From Laspinema palackyanum D2c (GTDB lineage Bacteria > Cyanobacteriota > Cyanobacteriia > Cyanobacteriales > Laspinemataceae): 64,000 nt of DNA. This document shows positions 1 to 8,206 of this stretch, piece after piece. Numbering within the stretch: the stretch's first letter is position 1; each line of letters opens with the position of its first letter. Below the pieces are notes generated by a model. That model worked only from the letters and a program-made list of their open reading frames with translations, made no database searches and was not told where the DNA came from. Location: assembly GCF_025370875.1 (NCBI RefSeq), contig NZ_JAMXFD010000010.1, positions 1 to 64,000 on the forward strand, read 5' to 3'. The position numbers and the translations under genes are program-made.

Positions 1-126
1 CGACTGAAGTCGTTACTACGAACAATTAAGAACGACTGAAGTCGTTACTACGAACAATTAAGAACGACTGAAGTCGTGACGTTGAACTTGGATAACGACT
101 GAAGTCGTGACGTTGAACTAAGATAA
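1..126. repeat. Tandem palindromic repeat, about 32-bp period
   Basis: Four tandem copies of a unit containing CGACTGAAGTCG start near positions 1, 33, 65 and 96. Copies 1-2 continue with TTACTACGAAC and copies 3-4 with TGACGTTGAAC. The core AACGACTGAAGTCGTT is an inverted repeat with 7-bp arms around GA. The array continues off the left edge. The same core recurs near 50.6-50.8 kb and 59.2 kb, so it is a dispersed family. There are no unique spacers, so it is not a CRISPR array. Confidence 0.85.
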
Positions 127-168
127 CTACTTCAGGCGTTTCTTGTATTCAAAACTTATCCCGAATGG

Positions 169-1173
169 TTAGCGAGAGTGAACTGCGGGTCGGCGATTAC
201 GACGCCACAGATTTGCTAGACCCGCTAAACCGATGAGTCCAGGTAACCCGAAAAGTCCCCAATTCGGGGAGCGATCGCGGGTTCGGACTGTTTGAGTCGC
301 TGAACGGGTTGTCCCTGGGGTCGTTGTAGTTTCGGTATTGGTACGCTCGATAATGGTGGTACTACCGGGTGTCGTCGTTGTATTCGGTGTCGTTGTACGC
401 GGTGTCGTCGTCGCAGGCGGTACAATCATTGTACCTCCGGGAGTTGTGCTCGGAGTTGTGCCTGGATCGGTCAGATTTGGACTGGTAGTCGTACCCGGAG
501 TCGTACCTGGAGACATCATCCCTGGACTGGTAGTCGTACCCGGAGTCGTATCGGGTGTGGTTGTCCCTGGAGTCGTACTTGGAGACATCATCCCTGGACT
601 GGTAGTACCCGGAGTCGTACCTGGACTGGTAGTACCGGGAGTCGTACCTGGGGTTGTCATATCCGGAGACATACCTGGGGTTGTCATATCCGGAGACATA
701 CCTGGGGTTGTACCTGGGGTTGTACCTGGGGTTGTACCTGGGGTTGTACCTGGGGTTGTACCTGGGGTTGCACCTGGGGTTAGAGTACCATCGGGTTGAG
801 TCGGATCCGAGTCAAAGGTGTCGGGAGTTGGGGTGCCCTCCGGTGAGGTGGTATAAGGGTCGGTGGTATAAGGGTCGGTTGTCTCAGGGGTGGTTGTCTC
901 AAAATCCGTTGTTCCTTCTGGGTCCGTCGTTTCGGGAGGGGTTACTCCTTCAGGGTCCGTGGTATAAGGGTCAGGATTGGTATAATAAGGGTCCGTGTTT
1001 TCCAAATCGGTGGTTCCCTCGGGATCGGTCCCGGCAGGTGCTGTGGGGGAAGTCGTTCCCATGCCATCGGGTGAGGTTTGAGCAAAACCGGGGAGATTGA
1101 ATAAAGGCACAGTCAGTACACTCAATGTACAGGCACTTGCCAAAACTATTTTAGAGAGATTAACAGGTTGCAT
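169..1173 (-). CDS. Secreted Thr/Pro-rich repeat protein with WGxxGxxG-type C-terminus
   Basis: This 334-residue protein begins with a signal peptide (residues 1 to about 31, hydrophobic, ending near GFAQ). The mature part is almost wholly low complexity: an Asp/Pro/Thr region (about 35-130), then tandem TTPG and TTPGMSPDM units, encoded by 12-bp and 27-bp direct DNA repeats at about 655-785. The end carries NWGLFGLPGLIGLAGLANLW followed by arginines. That matches the WGxxGxxG-CTERM type found in cyanobacterial exported proteins: a short hydrophobic anchor plus a basic tail. Function is unknown; a wall- or sheath-associated stalk is only a guess. The repeats should make its length variable between strains. 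Open frames in the repeat region on the other strand are shadows. Confidence 0.85.
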   Translation of the reverse strand: MQPVNLSKIVLASACTLSVLTVPLFNLPGFAQTSPDGMGTTSPTAPAGTDPEGTTDLENTDPYYTNPDPYTTDPEGVTPPETTDPEGTTDFETTTPETTDPYTTDPYTTSPEGTPTPDTFDSDPTQPDGTLTPGATPGTTPGTTPGTTPGTTPGTTPGMSPDMTTPGMSPDMTTPGTTPGTTSPGTTPGTTSPGMMSPSTTPGTTTPDTTPGTTTSPGMMSPGTTPGTTTSPNLTDPGTTPSTTPGGTMIVPPATTTPRTTTPNTTTTPGSTTIIERTNTETTTTPGTTRSATQTVRTRDRSPNWGLFGLPGLIGLAGLANLWRRNRRPAVHSR

Positions 1174-1590
1174 GGTTATGTTTTGTTGAGTTTGACTGGT
1201 AACTTAGGGTTGCTTGTTAATGGAACTGAGAACCCGTTCTCTTTCAGGGGGATGCACCACTGAAAATATAATAAGTTAGAGACTCGGGAATCTAAGGAGT
1301 AAAAACTGGGTTAGTCTTGTTTTAGAGTAAGAGATGAAATGAGGGGTTGCCAATCCTCTGTAGGCATAGTTTGATCCTGGGGAGAACTGGGGATTGAGGA
1401 ATCAGAAGAGTCCGAGGATTTTTTTCAGGAATCCCCCTGAGAATTCAGGTGCTAGGATTGCAGCGATCGCCTAAGCATTCAAGCCACTTAAGACTAATTT
1501 GCTGACAGGGCGAGTTGACATCCTCCTGTGGATAGATTTAGTTTGAATCCCCGGGATGAAAAGTGCAGTAGGGGGAATTGAGGGGGAGTT
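1174..1590. other. Intergenic stretch, no gene seen
   Basis: About 417 bases lie between the start of the Thr/Pro-rich protein gene and the stop of the next minus-strand gene. The half nearest 1173 presumably holds the promoter of the repeat protein. No coding frame, RNA gene or strong hairpin was recognised. Confidence 0.5.
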
Positions 1591-2907
1591 TCAACGAGGC
1601 GATCGCCAGCGATTTAATCCCATCCAACTCATTCCTGCAAACAGCATTCCCAGGAAAATACTGGGGAAAAATACTAATCCATAATTTAATCCAATCTGAG
1701 TGGGTGTGAATTCACCTGGGGATTCGGATGGCGATATTTGGGATATCGTCTGAGTTAGAGAAAGGGTCGATGCCGTGGTGGTGCTGACTCCCATTGCAGC
1801 AGCAGCGATCGCATTTTCCATCCGGCGATCGCGTTCTTTCATTTGAGCACGGTTTAGCACTGCTTCTATGTCTTGTAGAGATTGTTCTCGACCCTGCAAT
1901 CCCATTTTAAATCCCCGCCATTGTTGTTCGACTTCCGCTTGATATTGGGGGGCGATATAATCTCTAAATTCAACCCAAACTTTTAAGTCACTGGTGGCCA
2001 TGTCATCCTTGAGTTGCTCTTGAATCCGCTGCAACCGTTTCTCATACTCTCTTAAATGGGTACTTAAAGCATGGCGCTGGGTTTCTAATCCTGCCACTCC
2101 CGCGCGATGTTGTGCTAAAATGAGGAGAGTTTGAGACCATTGCGATTGGAGATTGGGCAAATTTTGAAGGGCCCCCAGGGACGATCGCATGAGTTCGGGG
2201 AGTTCAGGTAAAATAGCTCCAGTTCTGAAAATCCCTTGTTTTTCTAAGGCGGTTTGGATGAGTTGACTGTTGCGATAGGCAGACCCAATTTGATGGCGAT
2301 TTAAAAATAACCACAACCACTCGGAATATAAGTCAGTGATTCGCTTTAATGCAGATTTTGAAGGGCAAATACAAATCATAACCCCTTCAAGTTCTGGGTC
2401 ATGATTCTTCCCATATTGAGGAGAGTCCCGGACCTCAAACAATGAACAATTCAGCAATTTGCTAGGATGAAAAGCCGGAACAGATTTGGAGGGATAAAAT
2501 CCTTGATAGGCGGCGTGAGCGGCTTGAAAATGAGCTGAATCTGAGCGACTGTTGACATAGCCTAAAATTAGCCAAGTTTTGCCCAAATTGGCAGAAACAT
2601 CCAGGGTTTGGCGAAAGCGAGATAAGAGGGTAATATCGGTGGTTTCTTCAGAATGAGGCATCAATGCGACCATCAGACTTTGGGTATCTCCCATGGCATA
2701 GCGGAGGTAAAACCCTTGTCCATGGGGGTTGCGAAACAGATAATCGCGATCGCCCGGTTGATTCGCCTCGGGATGAATTTGCAGGCGATCGCGTAACGCA
2801 TCCCAGTTGTTCCCATTTCCCCCTTCAGAACCGGGAACCTGTCGGTCATAAGCAAAGAGAAATAGTTGAGGGTAACTTAAATAAGTTTGCACGACCACTT
2901 GACCCAA
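1591..2907 (-). CDS. Conserved hypothetical protein with C-terminal membrane anchor
   Basis: A 438-residue protein I do not recognise as a named family. The first 230 residues or so look globular. A helical, charged middle (about 265-360, Glu/Gln/Arg rich) is probably coiled coil, and one hydrophobic segment near the C-terminus (about 405-430, YGLVFFPSIFLGMLFAGMSW) is a likely transmembrane helix followed by a basic tail. A cytoplasmic protein anchored at its C-terminus is the simplest reading. The start is uncertain: the full frame opens with TTG at 2907, and a GTG three codons later (about 2898) is equally possible; neither has a clear ribosome binding site. It stands alone on the minus strand. 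Confidence 0.75.
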   Translation of the reverse strand: MGQVVVQTYLSYPQLFLFAYDRQVPGSEGGNGNNWDALRDRLQIHPEANQPGDRDYLFRNPHGQGFYLRYAMGDTQSLMVALMPHSEETTDITLLSRFRQTLDVSANLGKTWLILGYVNSRSDSAHFQAAHAAYQGFYPSKSVPAFHPSKLLNCSLFEVRDSPQYGKNHDPELEGVMICICPSKSALKRITDLYSEWLWLFLNRHQIGSAYRNSQLIQTALEKQGIFRTGAILPELPELMRSSLGALQNLPNLQSQWSQTLLILAQHRAGVAGLETQRHALSTHLREYEKRLQRIQEQLKDDMATSDLKVWVEFRDYIAPQYQAEVEQQWRGFKMGLQGREQSLQDIEAVLNRAQMKERDRRMENAIAAAAMGVSTTTASTLSLTQTISQISPSESPGEFTPTQIGLNYGLVFFPSIFLGMLFAGMSWMGLNRWRSPR

Positions 2908-3139
2908 ATTTTAACATAAATATTTGAAATATTAGCATGATTGGCGATAACATCACGATTAATTAGCGCTCATTTAAAAGTCTATAGTCAAGGCAATACC
3001 CTGGCTATATTCAGGGAAGTTAGAGCCTAGAAAAGCTTATTGGGCGTCTGCTTTCGGCAGAATTTGTCCAGGCAACTGCTGCAAATCTTCTAGGGGTGAC
3101 AACTGTGACAGGATTTAGGCAGATTTTGAAAATTCCAGA

Positions 3140-3178
3140 TAAATGTAGAGGCGAGCAAGCGAATCGCCTCTACATTTA
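3140..3178. repeat. Perfect 15-bp-arm hairpin repeat
   Basis: Arms TAAATGTAGAGGCGA (3140-3154) and its exact reverse complement (3164-3178) flank a 9-nt loop. It lies between two divergent genes, so it is not an obvious terminator. It resembles the GTAGAGGCGA...TCGCCTCTAC intergenic repeats common in cyanobacteria. Confidence 0.8.
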
Positions 3179-3328
3179 GCGCTTAATATTAAAGATTCCA
3201 TAAGTTTTGAGTTTTTCGCGGACATGATGAGTCGAGTCGGTTTAGACTGAGTTGGAAACCGGGGTTCTTGACCAAATGTCTGCTCATAATACGGAATTCG
3301 GTTGTGATAGGTCTTTAAAAACGAGTAG

Positions 3329-3430
3329 TAGCACGTCTAGGCTAAAATTGTGGGTAAAAATTTCTGAGTTCCCGCCTTGGCAAGGCGGGTTAGGAGGGAT
3401 AGAACCCACAATTTTAAGCTGGACGCGCTA
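3329..3430. mobile_element. MITE-like element with about 27-bp terminal inverted repeats
   Basis: The left end (3329-3355) and the reverse complement of the right end (3404-3430) agree at about 23 of 27 positions. Both start TAGC and end with AAAATTGTGGGT. The interior has a CCCGCCTTGGCAAGGCGGG palindrome and no coding frame. GTAG occurs directly outside both ends and could be a 4-bp target duplication. Non-autonomous element status is inferred from structure alone. Confidence 0.5.
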
Positions 3431-3480
3431 GTAGGGTGGGCAATGCCCACCTGCACAGAAAGGTGGGCAGTGCCCACTAC
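3431..3480. repeat. 50-bp palindromic repeat (GTAGGGTGGGCA type)
   Basis: GTAGGGTGGGCAATGCCCACC and a near-perfect inverted copy ending in CCCACTAC flank a short TGCACAGAAA loop. Each arm is itself partly palindromic (TGGGCAATGCCCA). This style of intergenic repeat is frequent in filamentous cyanobacteria. Confidence 0.75.
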
Positions 3481-3660
3481 TTTTAACTCAATCCATACCG
3501 GGGTCCTAGGAGGGTCGAGTGCCAAGTCTAGCCTCTGCTGTCCATGCTAAAATCATAAGTTCACACCCCAGAAAAATTTGGCCGTATTCGATTGACCTGC
3601 TCCCAAACTGGCGATTCACCTGATGCCCTGGGTTCCATCATTCACCATTGACGAGAAAAC

Positions 3661-6600
3661 TTGATGAAACGCCCTATTCGGATTGATACACTTCAATGGT
3701 TTATTGGCATTTATCTTGCTATCCGGGGAACATTGATGCTGATGTTGCCACACAAGGTCGCCAGCGATATTTTTGCCCCGTTTCAATCTTATGTGACGGA
3801 GTTGGGCGCGTTGCAAGTGATGGTGGGCGCTGGGTTGATTGGGGTGGCGACCCTGCTACCCCTGCGGTGGAGTATCCTGGGCGCTCATCTGATGGCGGGG
3901 GTGGTGTTGTTCCAGATTGGCATCGGATATGCCTCTGGGGGTAACTTGATGGAGGTGGTGGGGGCGTTAATCTTGGGATTGGCGCTGGCGATCGCCCCGT
4001 TTCTAGGCAATGAGGATGAGCGTAGATATAGGCAGAGGGAGGCGCAGACTGGGGCGATCGACCTGTTTGCTGTGGCAATGGGATTGAGAATGGCGATCGA
4101 AGCGCTGCTGTTTCTCATCCTGTTGAATCCAGCATTACAGGAGTCCTTGTCCCCGGTGCTGCCTTCGTACCGAATCCCCTACGCCCTCCTCTATTTAGCG
4201 ATCGGCATGAGTGTTGTCGGGGTTCAGCTTTATCCGAAAGTCCCTCGCTGGCTGTTTCAAGGGGTGCATTTCTTCGCCGGGATCTTCCTTTGGACCTGGA
4301 TTCTGGGGATGGGGTTTTCTCTTTGGAATGGGGTACTCTCCTACGCGGCATTGGGAACGGCTTTGGCATTCCTCCCCGGGATTGGCAAGCGCCTGAACCG
4401 ACTTGATCCGCATTCGTTACAAACCCGAGTTGCCGTCGCCTCGATTGGCATCGTTACCTTACCTCTGGTTTCTTTAACTACCCTGGTGTCCCTTCCCCAA
4501 GAGCAAGCGATTATCGATCACTCCCTGACGGTCCAGCAGTCCCTGGCAGTTGCCCTCTCTCAAGATATCGCCACCTATATCAACCTGCACAATTCCGCGC
4601 TGATTGCTCTGGGGAATCAGCCCGGATTGGCGGAAATGGAGCCGGAACAACAGCAGGCTCTCCTCCAAGTCGTTCATGGGGCTTATCCTGATATTCAGGT
4701 GTTAAGTACCTTTAATGCCAATGGTCAGGAAATTGCCCGCAGCGATAACCGGCCCCTGGGTCCCTCAATTCGGGAGATGGCCTCGTTTCAACAGGCACGC
4801 CTGACGGCCCAGCCTATTCTGAATTTCCAGGTGGGTAGAACCGTGAATCTGCCGGTGGCATTTTTTCTGGTGCCGATCAAAAATTCTCAGGGAGAATTTG
4901 CCGGGGCTCTCTCCGGTTCGATCGCCTCGTCACGGATTACGGATCAACTCGGTCGGATGGCGGCAGATACGAATCTGAAAGCTTATCTGGTTGATACCAA
5001 AGGACGGGTGATTGCTCATCCGAATGTCGAGTTGGTCAATTCCTTTGCGAACTTCGCCCAAGTGCCTCCGGTGGCTGCCCTTTTGAACAGTTCTATTTCC
5101 TTGGGTAAACTCAGCTACTGGAATGGACCCGTCCGAGAATTGGTGGGATATGCCCGAGTCCCGGATTTTGGCTGGGGTGCAATTGTAGAACGTCCGGCAG
5201 ATGAAGTGTTAGGGGCCCTAAATGTTAGACGGGAGCGGGATTTTGCGGTGCTGTTGTCCGTGGCAACGGCTTCGTTGGCGATCGGGGGGTTCCTCTCTCA
5301 CCGCTTGACCCACCCCCTGAGAACTCTGGCATTTGCCGCACAAGAGTTAGGCAAGGGCAATTCAATGGCACCTCTGCCGGATAGCAATATTACGGAACTG
5401 GCGAATTTATCTTTGGTGTTTGGGACGATGCGCGATCGCCTGGTTCGACGCACCCAAGAACGCGATCGCGCTGAGGCGGAGTTACGGCAAAGTGAGGCAA
5501 AATTTCGCCGCTTGGTGGAATCCAATATTATTGGGGCGATCGTGGTGGAAATTGAAGGTCCAGTGATTGAAGCCAATGATGAATTTCTTCAGATGATGGG
5601 CTATACTCGCACTGATTTAGCCTCGGGTAAAATCCAATGGCTGCAAATTGCTCCTCCAGAATATTTTGAGGGCGATCGCCGCATCAGTCAGGAATTACAA
5701 GAAACTGGGGCGTTCACTCCCTTTGAAATGGAATGTATCCGCGCTGATGGTCGTCGGGTCCCGGTATTACTCGGGGCGGCCCGGTTAGAAGAAACCGAGG
5801 ATAAGGCGATCGCTTTTGTCCTGGATTTGACCCAGCGCAAACAGATGGAAGAAGAGCGCGAACAACTCCTCAAGCGCGAACGAGCCGCCAGAGAAGATGC
5901 GGAATCCGCTAACCGGATTAAGGATGAATTTTTAGCGGTCCTCTCTCATGAATTGCGATCGCCCCTGAATCCGATTTTAGGCTGGGCCAAGTTGCTCCGT
6001 TCTCGCAAGTTTGATCAGAAAACTATTGATAAAGCCTTGGAAACCATCGAGCGCAATGCCCTCTTACAAACTCAATTAATTGAGGATTTACTCGATGTTT
6101 CTCGGATTCTGCGGGGCAAATTAACCCTGAATGTCCAACCTGTTAATTTAACTTCGACCATCACGGGTGCGCTAGAAACCGTAAGCTTGGCAGCGGAGGC
6201 GAAATCTATTCACATCGAAACGCGCTTTGAGGCAAAGATGAGTCCCGTTGCCGGTGATGTGATTCGCCTCCAACAAGTGCTCTGGAATCTGCTCTCTAAT
6301 GCGGTGAAATTTACCCCGGCTAATGGGCAAATTGAGGTGATTTTAGGCCAGGTGGATTCAATGGCTCAGATTCAGGTCAAGGATACGGGAAAAGGGATTG
6401 CTACCCAGTTTCTGCCTTATGTGTTTGAATATTTTCGCCAGGAAGATGGCGGGACAACGCGCTCTTTTGGGGGTCTGGGTTTGGGATTGGCGATCGTCCG
6501 CTATATTGTGGAACAGCATGGGGGTTCAGTGATGGCAGAAAGTCCCGGTGAGGGCTTAGGGTCAACCTTTACGGTCCATTTACCCCTGATGTCTGTGGAA

Positions 6601-7047
6601 CCCACCCCTGATGCGGAAGATCGCCCCCCGGTGGGTCGGATGGAGAATTTACAGGGCCTGCGGGTGCTGCTGGTGGATGATGAACCGGATCTGCGGGAGT
6701 TGGCTGCTTTTACGTTGGAGGAATCTCAAGCACAGGTGACTTCCTGCGCCACTGCTGCTGAGGCACTGATTGCTTTGAATCACAATCCCTATGATCTGCT
6801 GGTTTGTGATATCGGAATGCCCGATATGGATGGCTATATGTTGATGCGTCAGGTGCGCTCATTTCCTCCAGAACTCGGGGGCAAAATTCCGGCGATCGCC
6901 CTCACTGCTTATGCCAGTGAACTAGATCGTCAACAAGCTCTTTTAGCCGGTTTTCAGTTACATTTATCTAAACCCATTGAGCCGGATCTGTTCATTGAGG
7001 CGATCGCTAAACTTCTCCAAACCGATCAAGGGGTTGACTCGGAGTAG
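3661..7047 (+). CDS. Hybrid sensor histidine kinase (membrane region, Cache, HAMP, PAS, HisKA, HATPase, receiver)
   Basis: An 1128-residue hybrid two-component protein. Residues 1 to about 280 are strongly hydrophobic with several membrane helices. About 285-525 look like an extracellular Cache-type sensor, closed by another helix (about 530-550). Then follow HAMP (550-600), PAS (610-730) and the HisKA H-box, with H763 in FLAVLSHELRSPLNP. HATPase has N876/N880 in the N-box, and a C-terminal receiver (from about 1000) has phospho-acceptor D1050 in VCDIGMPDMDG. H763 should autophosphorylate and pass phosphate to D1050. No output domain or partner regulator lies next to it. The ATG at 3661 follows a GAGA-type ribosome site. 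The ligand cannot be told from sequence. Confidence 0.93.
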   Translation: MMKRPIRIDTLQWFIGIYLAIRGTLMLMLPHKVASDIFAPFQSYVTELGALQVMVGAGLIGVATLLPLRWSILGAHLMAGVVLFQIGIGYASGGNLMEVVGALILGLALAIAPFLGNEDERRYRQREAQTGAIDLFAVAMGLRMAIEALLFLILLNPALQESLSPVLPSYRIPYALLYLAIGMSVVGVQLYPKVPRWLFQGVHFFAGIFLWTWILGMGFSLWNGVLSYAALGTALAFLPGIGKRLNRLDPHSLQTRVAVASIGIVTLPLVSLTTLVSLPQEQAIIDHSLTVQQSLAVALSQDIATYINLHNSALIALGNQPGLAEMEPEQQQALLQVVHGAYPDIQVLSTFNANGQEIARSDNRPLGPSIREMASFQQARLTAQPILNFQVGRTVNLPVAFFLVPIKNSQGEFAGALSGSIASSRITDQLGRMAADTNLKAYLVDTKGRVIAHPNVELVNSFANFAQVPPVAALLNSSISLGKLSYWNGPVRELVGYARVPDFGWGAIVERPADEVLGALNVRRERDFAVLLSVATASLAIGGFLSHRLTHPLRTLAFAAQELGKGNSMAPLPDSNITELANLSLVFGTMRDRLVRRTQERDRAEAELRQSEAKFRRLVESNIIGAIVVEIEGPVIEANDEFLQMMGYTRTDLASGKIQWLQIAPPEYFEGDRRISQELQETGAFTPFEMECIRADGRRVPVLLGAARLEETEDKAIAFVLDLTQRKQMEEEREQLLKRERAAREDAESANRIKDEFLAVLSHELRSPLNPILGWAKLLRSRKFDQKTIDKALETIERNALLQTQLIEDLLDVSRILRGKLTLNVQPVNLTSTITGALETVSLAAEAKSIHIETRFEAKMSPVAGDVIRLQQVLWNLLSNAVKFTPANGQIEVILGQVDSMAQIQVKDTGKGIATQFLPYVFEYFRQEDGGTTRSFGGLGLGLAIVRYIVEQHGGSVMAESPGEGLGSTFTVHLPLMSVEPTPDAEDRPPVGRMENLQGLRVLLVDDEPDLRELAAFTLEESQAQVTSCATAAEALIALNHNPYDLLVCDIGMPDMDGYMLMRQVRSFPPELGGKIPAIALTAYASELDRQQALLAGFQLHLSKPIEPDLFIEAIAKLLQTDQGVDSE

Positions 7048-7067
7048 CAAGTCGGGGGATTCTATAA

Positions 7068-7094
7068 ATTACCCCAACCTGGGATAGGGGTAAT
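7068..7094 (+). terminator. Hairpin just after the hybrid kinase gene
   Basis: ATTACCCC (7068-7075) pairs with GGGGTAAT (7087-7094). A second outer pairing (TCGGGG-type at about 7053 with CCCCGA at about 7108) could extend the stem. It starts 20 bases after the kinase stop. No U-run follows, so termination is plausible but unproven. Confidence 0.4.
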
Positions 7095-7163
7095 CCTGAA
7101 CATCCCCGATTCATGTCAGAAATCCAGTTTCTTAACGCTTGTTGGTAAAACCGGGAGTTTTTG

Positions 7164-7271
7164 ATGAGTCACGATTGGCTAGTTTTTATGACCTGTATGG
7201 GGGCGTTAATTCTCTATTTAATGTTTTCTGCTCTCACGGAAATGGGGACAAAATGGCCGGGTAAAAAATAG
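7164..7271 (+). CDS. Possible small one-helix membrane protein (35 aa)
   Basis: ATG at 7164 opens a 35-codon frame ending TAG at 7269-7271. Residues about 5-24 are hydrophobic (LVFMTCMGALILYLMFSAL), followed by a short polar tail ending in lysines. A GGGAG-like sequence (about 7154-7158) sits roughly 6-9 bases upstream. Small single-helix proteins are common in cyanobacteria, and the composition fits one. There is no independent evidence of expression or conservation. Confidence 0.4.
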   Translation: MSHDWLVFMTCMGALILYLMFSALTEMGTKWPGKK

Positions 7272-7554
7272 CACCATCCCCAGTTATCCGCTGGTCTAAA
7301 TTATTTGAACAACAGTATTCAGGAGTGGGAGTAATTGTTCAACTGCTGCAAGACTTGTTAGATCAGGTCCGGTGGATTAACCTAAAAAACCATTTCTTCC
7401 TCTTCTCCCCCGTACAGCAATAAAAAAATTTCCTTATTCTCCCTCTCCTTGTAGGAGAGGGCCTGATCAGAGGTGGTTCGGGGGCTGTGGGGGGTTAGGT
7501 CTCTTTTTATTCTTGAGATGCTACCGCAGAATTGCACCCCTGTAAATCGATGGA
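7272..7554. other. Intergenic stretch with a CTCCCTCTCCT repeat
   Basis: This stretch holds a short palindrome, CCCTCTCCTTGTAGGAGAGGG near 7440, followed by a G-rich tract (GGTTCGGGGGCTGTGGGGGG). This is a common cyanobacterial intergenic repeat type. No gene was seen. Confidence 0.5.
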
Positions 7555-7872
7555 TTAGGATTTAAGCAGGCGACAAATCAGATCTCCCACTCCATCTTCA
7601 TCAAAGGAAACTCGCGTCCCATTGGTTTGGACTCGAAGGCGATCGCGACAGTTGTAGCGTTCCAAAGGTTGATCTACCCCGTCAAGGCGAAGGGCAACTC
7701 GATATTCCCAATGATATTTAGCACTGCGCTGAATCCGCACAATGCAGACAGAGCGATCGCCCAGGGTGCGACAGACTAAGGCTTGGGCGGGAAATGTTAA
7801 GCTCAAAGCTAAGATGATACCGAGTAACAGGGCTGTTGCTTTAATCCATTGTCTGGGTTGAATGCTGCTCAT
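7555..7872 (-). CDS. Small exported protein, function unknown
   Basis: A 105-residue protein with a clear signal peptide: basic start, hydrophobic core ALLLGIILALSLTFPAQA, predicted cleavage after AQA near residue 31. The mature domain of about 74 residues has four cysteines (CRTLGDRSVC, NC, IC), an even number that would suit two disulfides in the periplasm. No family recognised. It is monocistronic, with the stop near the hairpin-rich region left of it and about 330 bases to the divergent PLD gene. Confidence 0.65.
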   Translation of the reverse strand: MSSIQPRQWIKATALLLGIILALSLTFPAQALVCRTLGDRSVCIVRIQRSAKYHWEYRVALRLDGVDQPLERYNCRDRLRVQTNGTRVSFDEDGVGDLICRLLKS

Positions 7873-8206
7873 ATTGCGACCTAATTTCGGAATAAAATGG
7901 GCGGGATTGGGTCTGTCTTTTGATCAAAAGTTGGGACTCTATCCTTAGATAGATACATAAAATATCTATTTCGTCAATAATAATTAAAATAGCTTAATCT
8001 ATGTGATAAACTCACTTCTAAAATTGCGAGTGCTGAAACGGGCGGGGGGAGGGAATTGAGGTGAGAGGCTATGGGACATCTAGTCTCCGGACTAGAGATG
8101 TTCCAAAATATCCGAGTCAATCCCCAAACGGTGAAGCTCACGGCAATATTAGAGGAAAAGTAGAGTCATATAGTGAGATTAAGCCGGAAAATGACGAGGA
8201 GAAACA
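7873..8206. other. Divergent intergenic region, no gene seen
   Basis: About 334 bases between two divergently transcribed genes; both promoters must lie here. An A/T-rich block is present at about 7950-8010. A short inverted pair GGGACATCTAGTC / GACTAGAGATGTTCC lies at about 8073-8104. No coding frame or known RNA was recognised. Confidence 0.5.

Larger units (their letters stand above)
2908..3660. other. Long intergenic stretch holding three palindromic elements
   Basis: About 750 bases separate two divergent genes. It carries a 15-bp-arm hairpin (3140-3178), a MITE-like element (3329-3430) and a directly abutting 50-bp palindrome (3431-3480), each listed separately. Short open frames here fall inside the repeats and are not convincing. 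The promoter of the downstream hybrid kinase should lie in the last 150 bases. Confidence 0.6.

Noticed and set aside
1-126. CRISPR-like 32-bp periodic repeat
   Set aside because: The period is all repeat; there are no unique spacers and no cas genes in the window. It is a tandem palindromic repeat.
338-799. Plus-strand frame rich in Val/Gly/Pro
   Set aside because: It is the antisense shadow of the Thr/Pro repeat gene; the repeats keep several frames open.
3337-3525. Minus-strand 62-codon frame
   Set aside because: It lies almost wholly within the MITE-like element and the adjoining palindrome.
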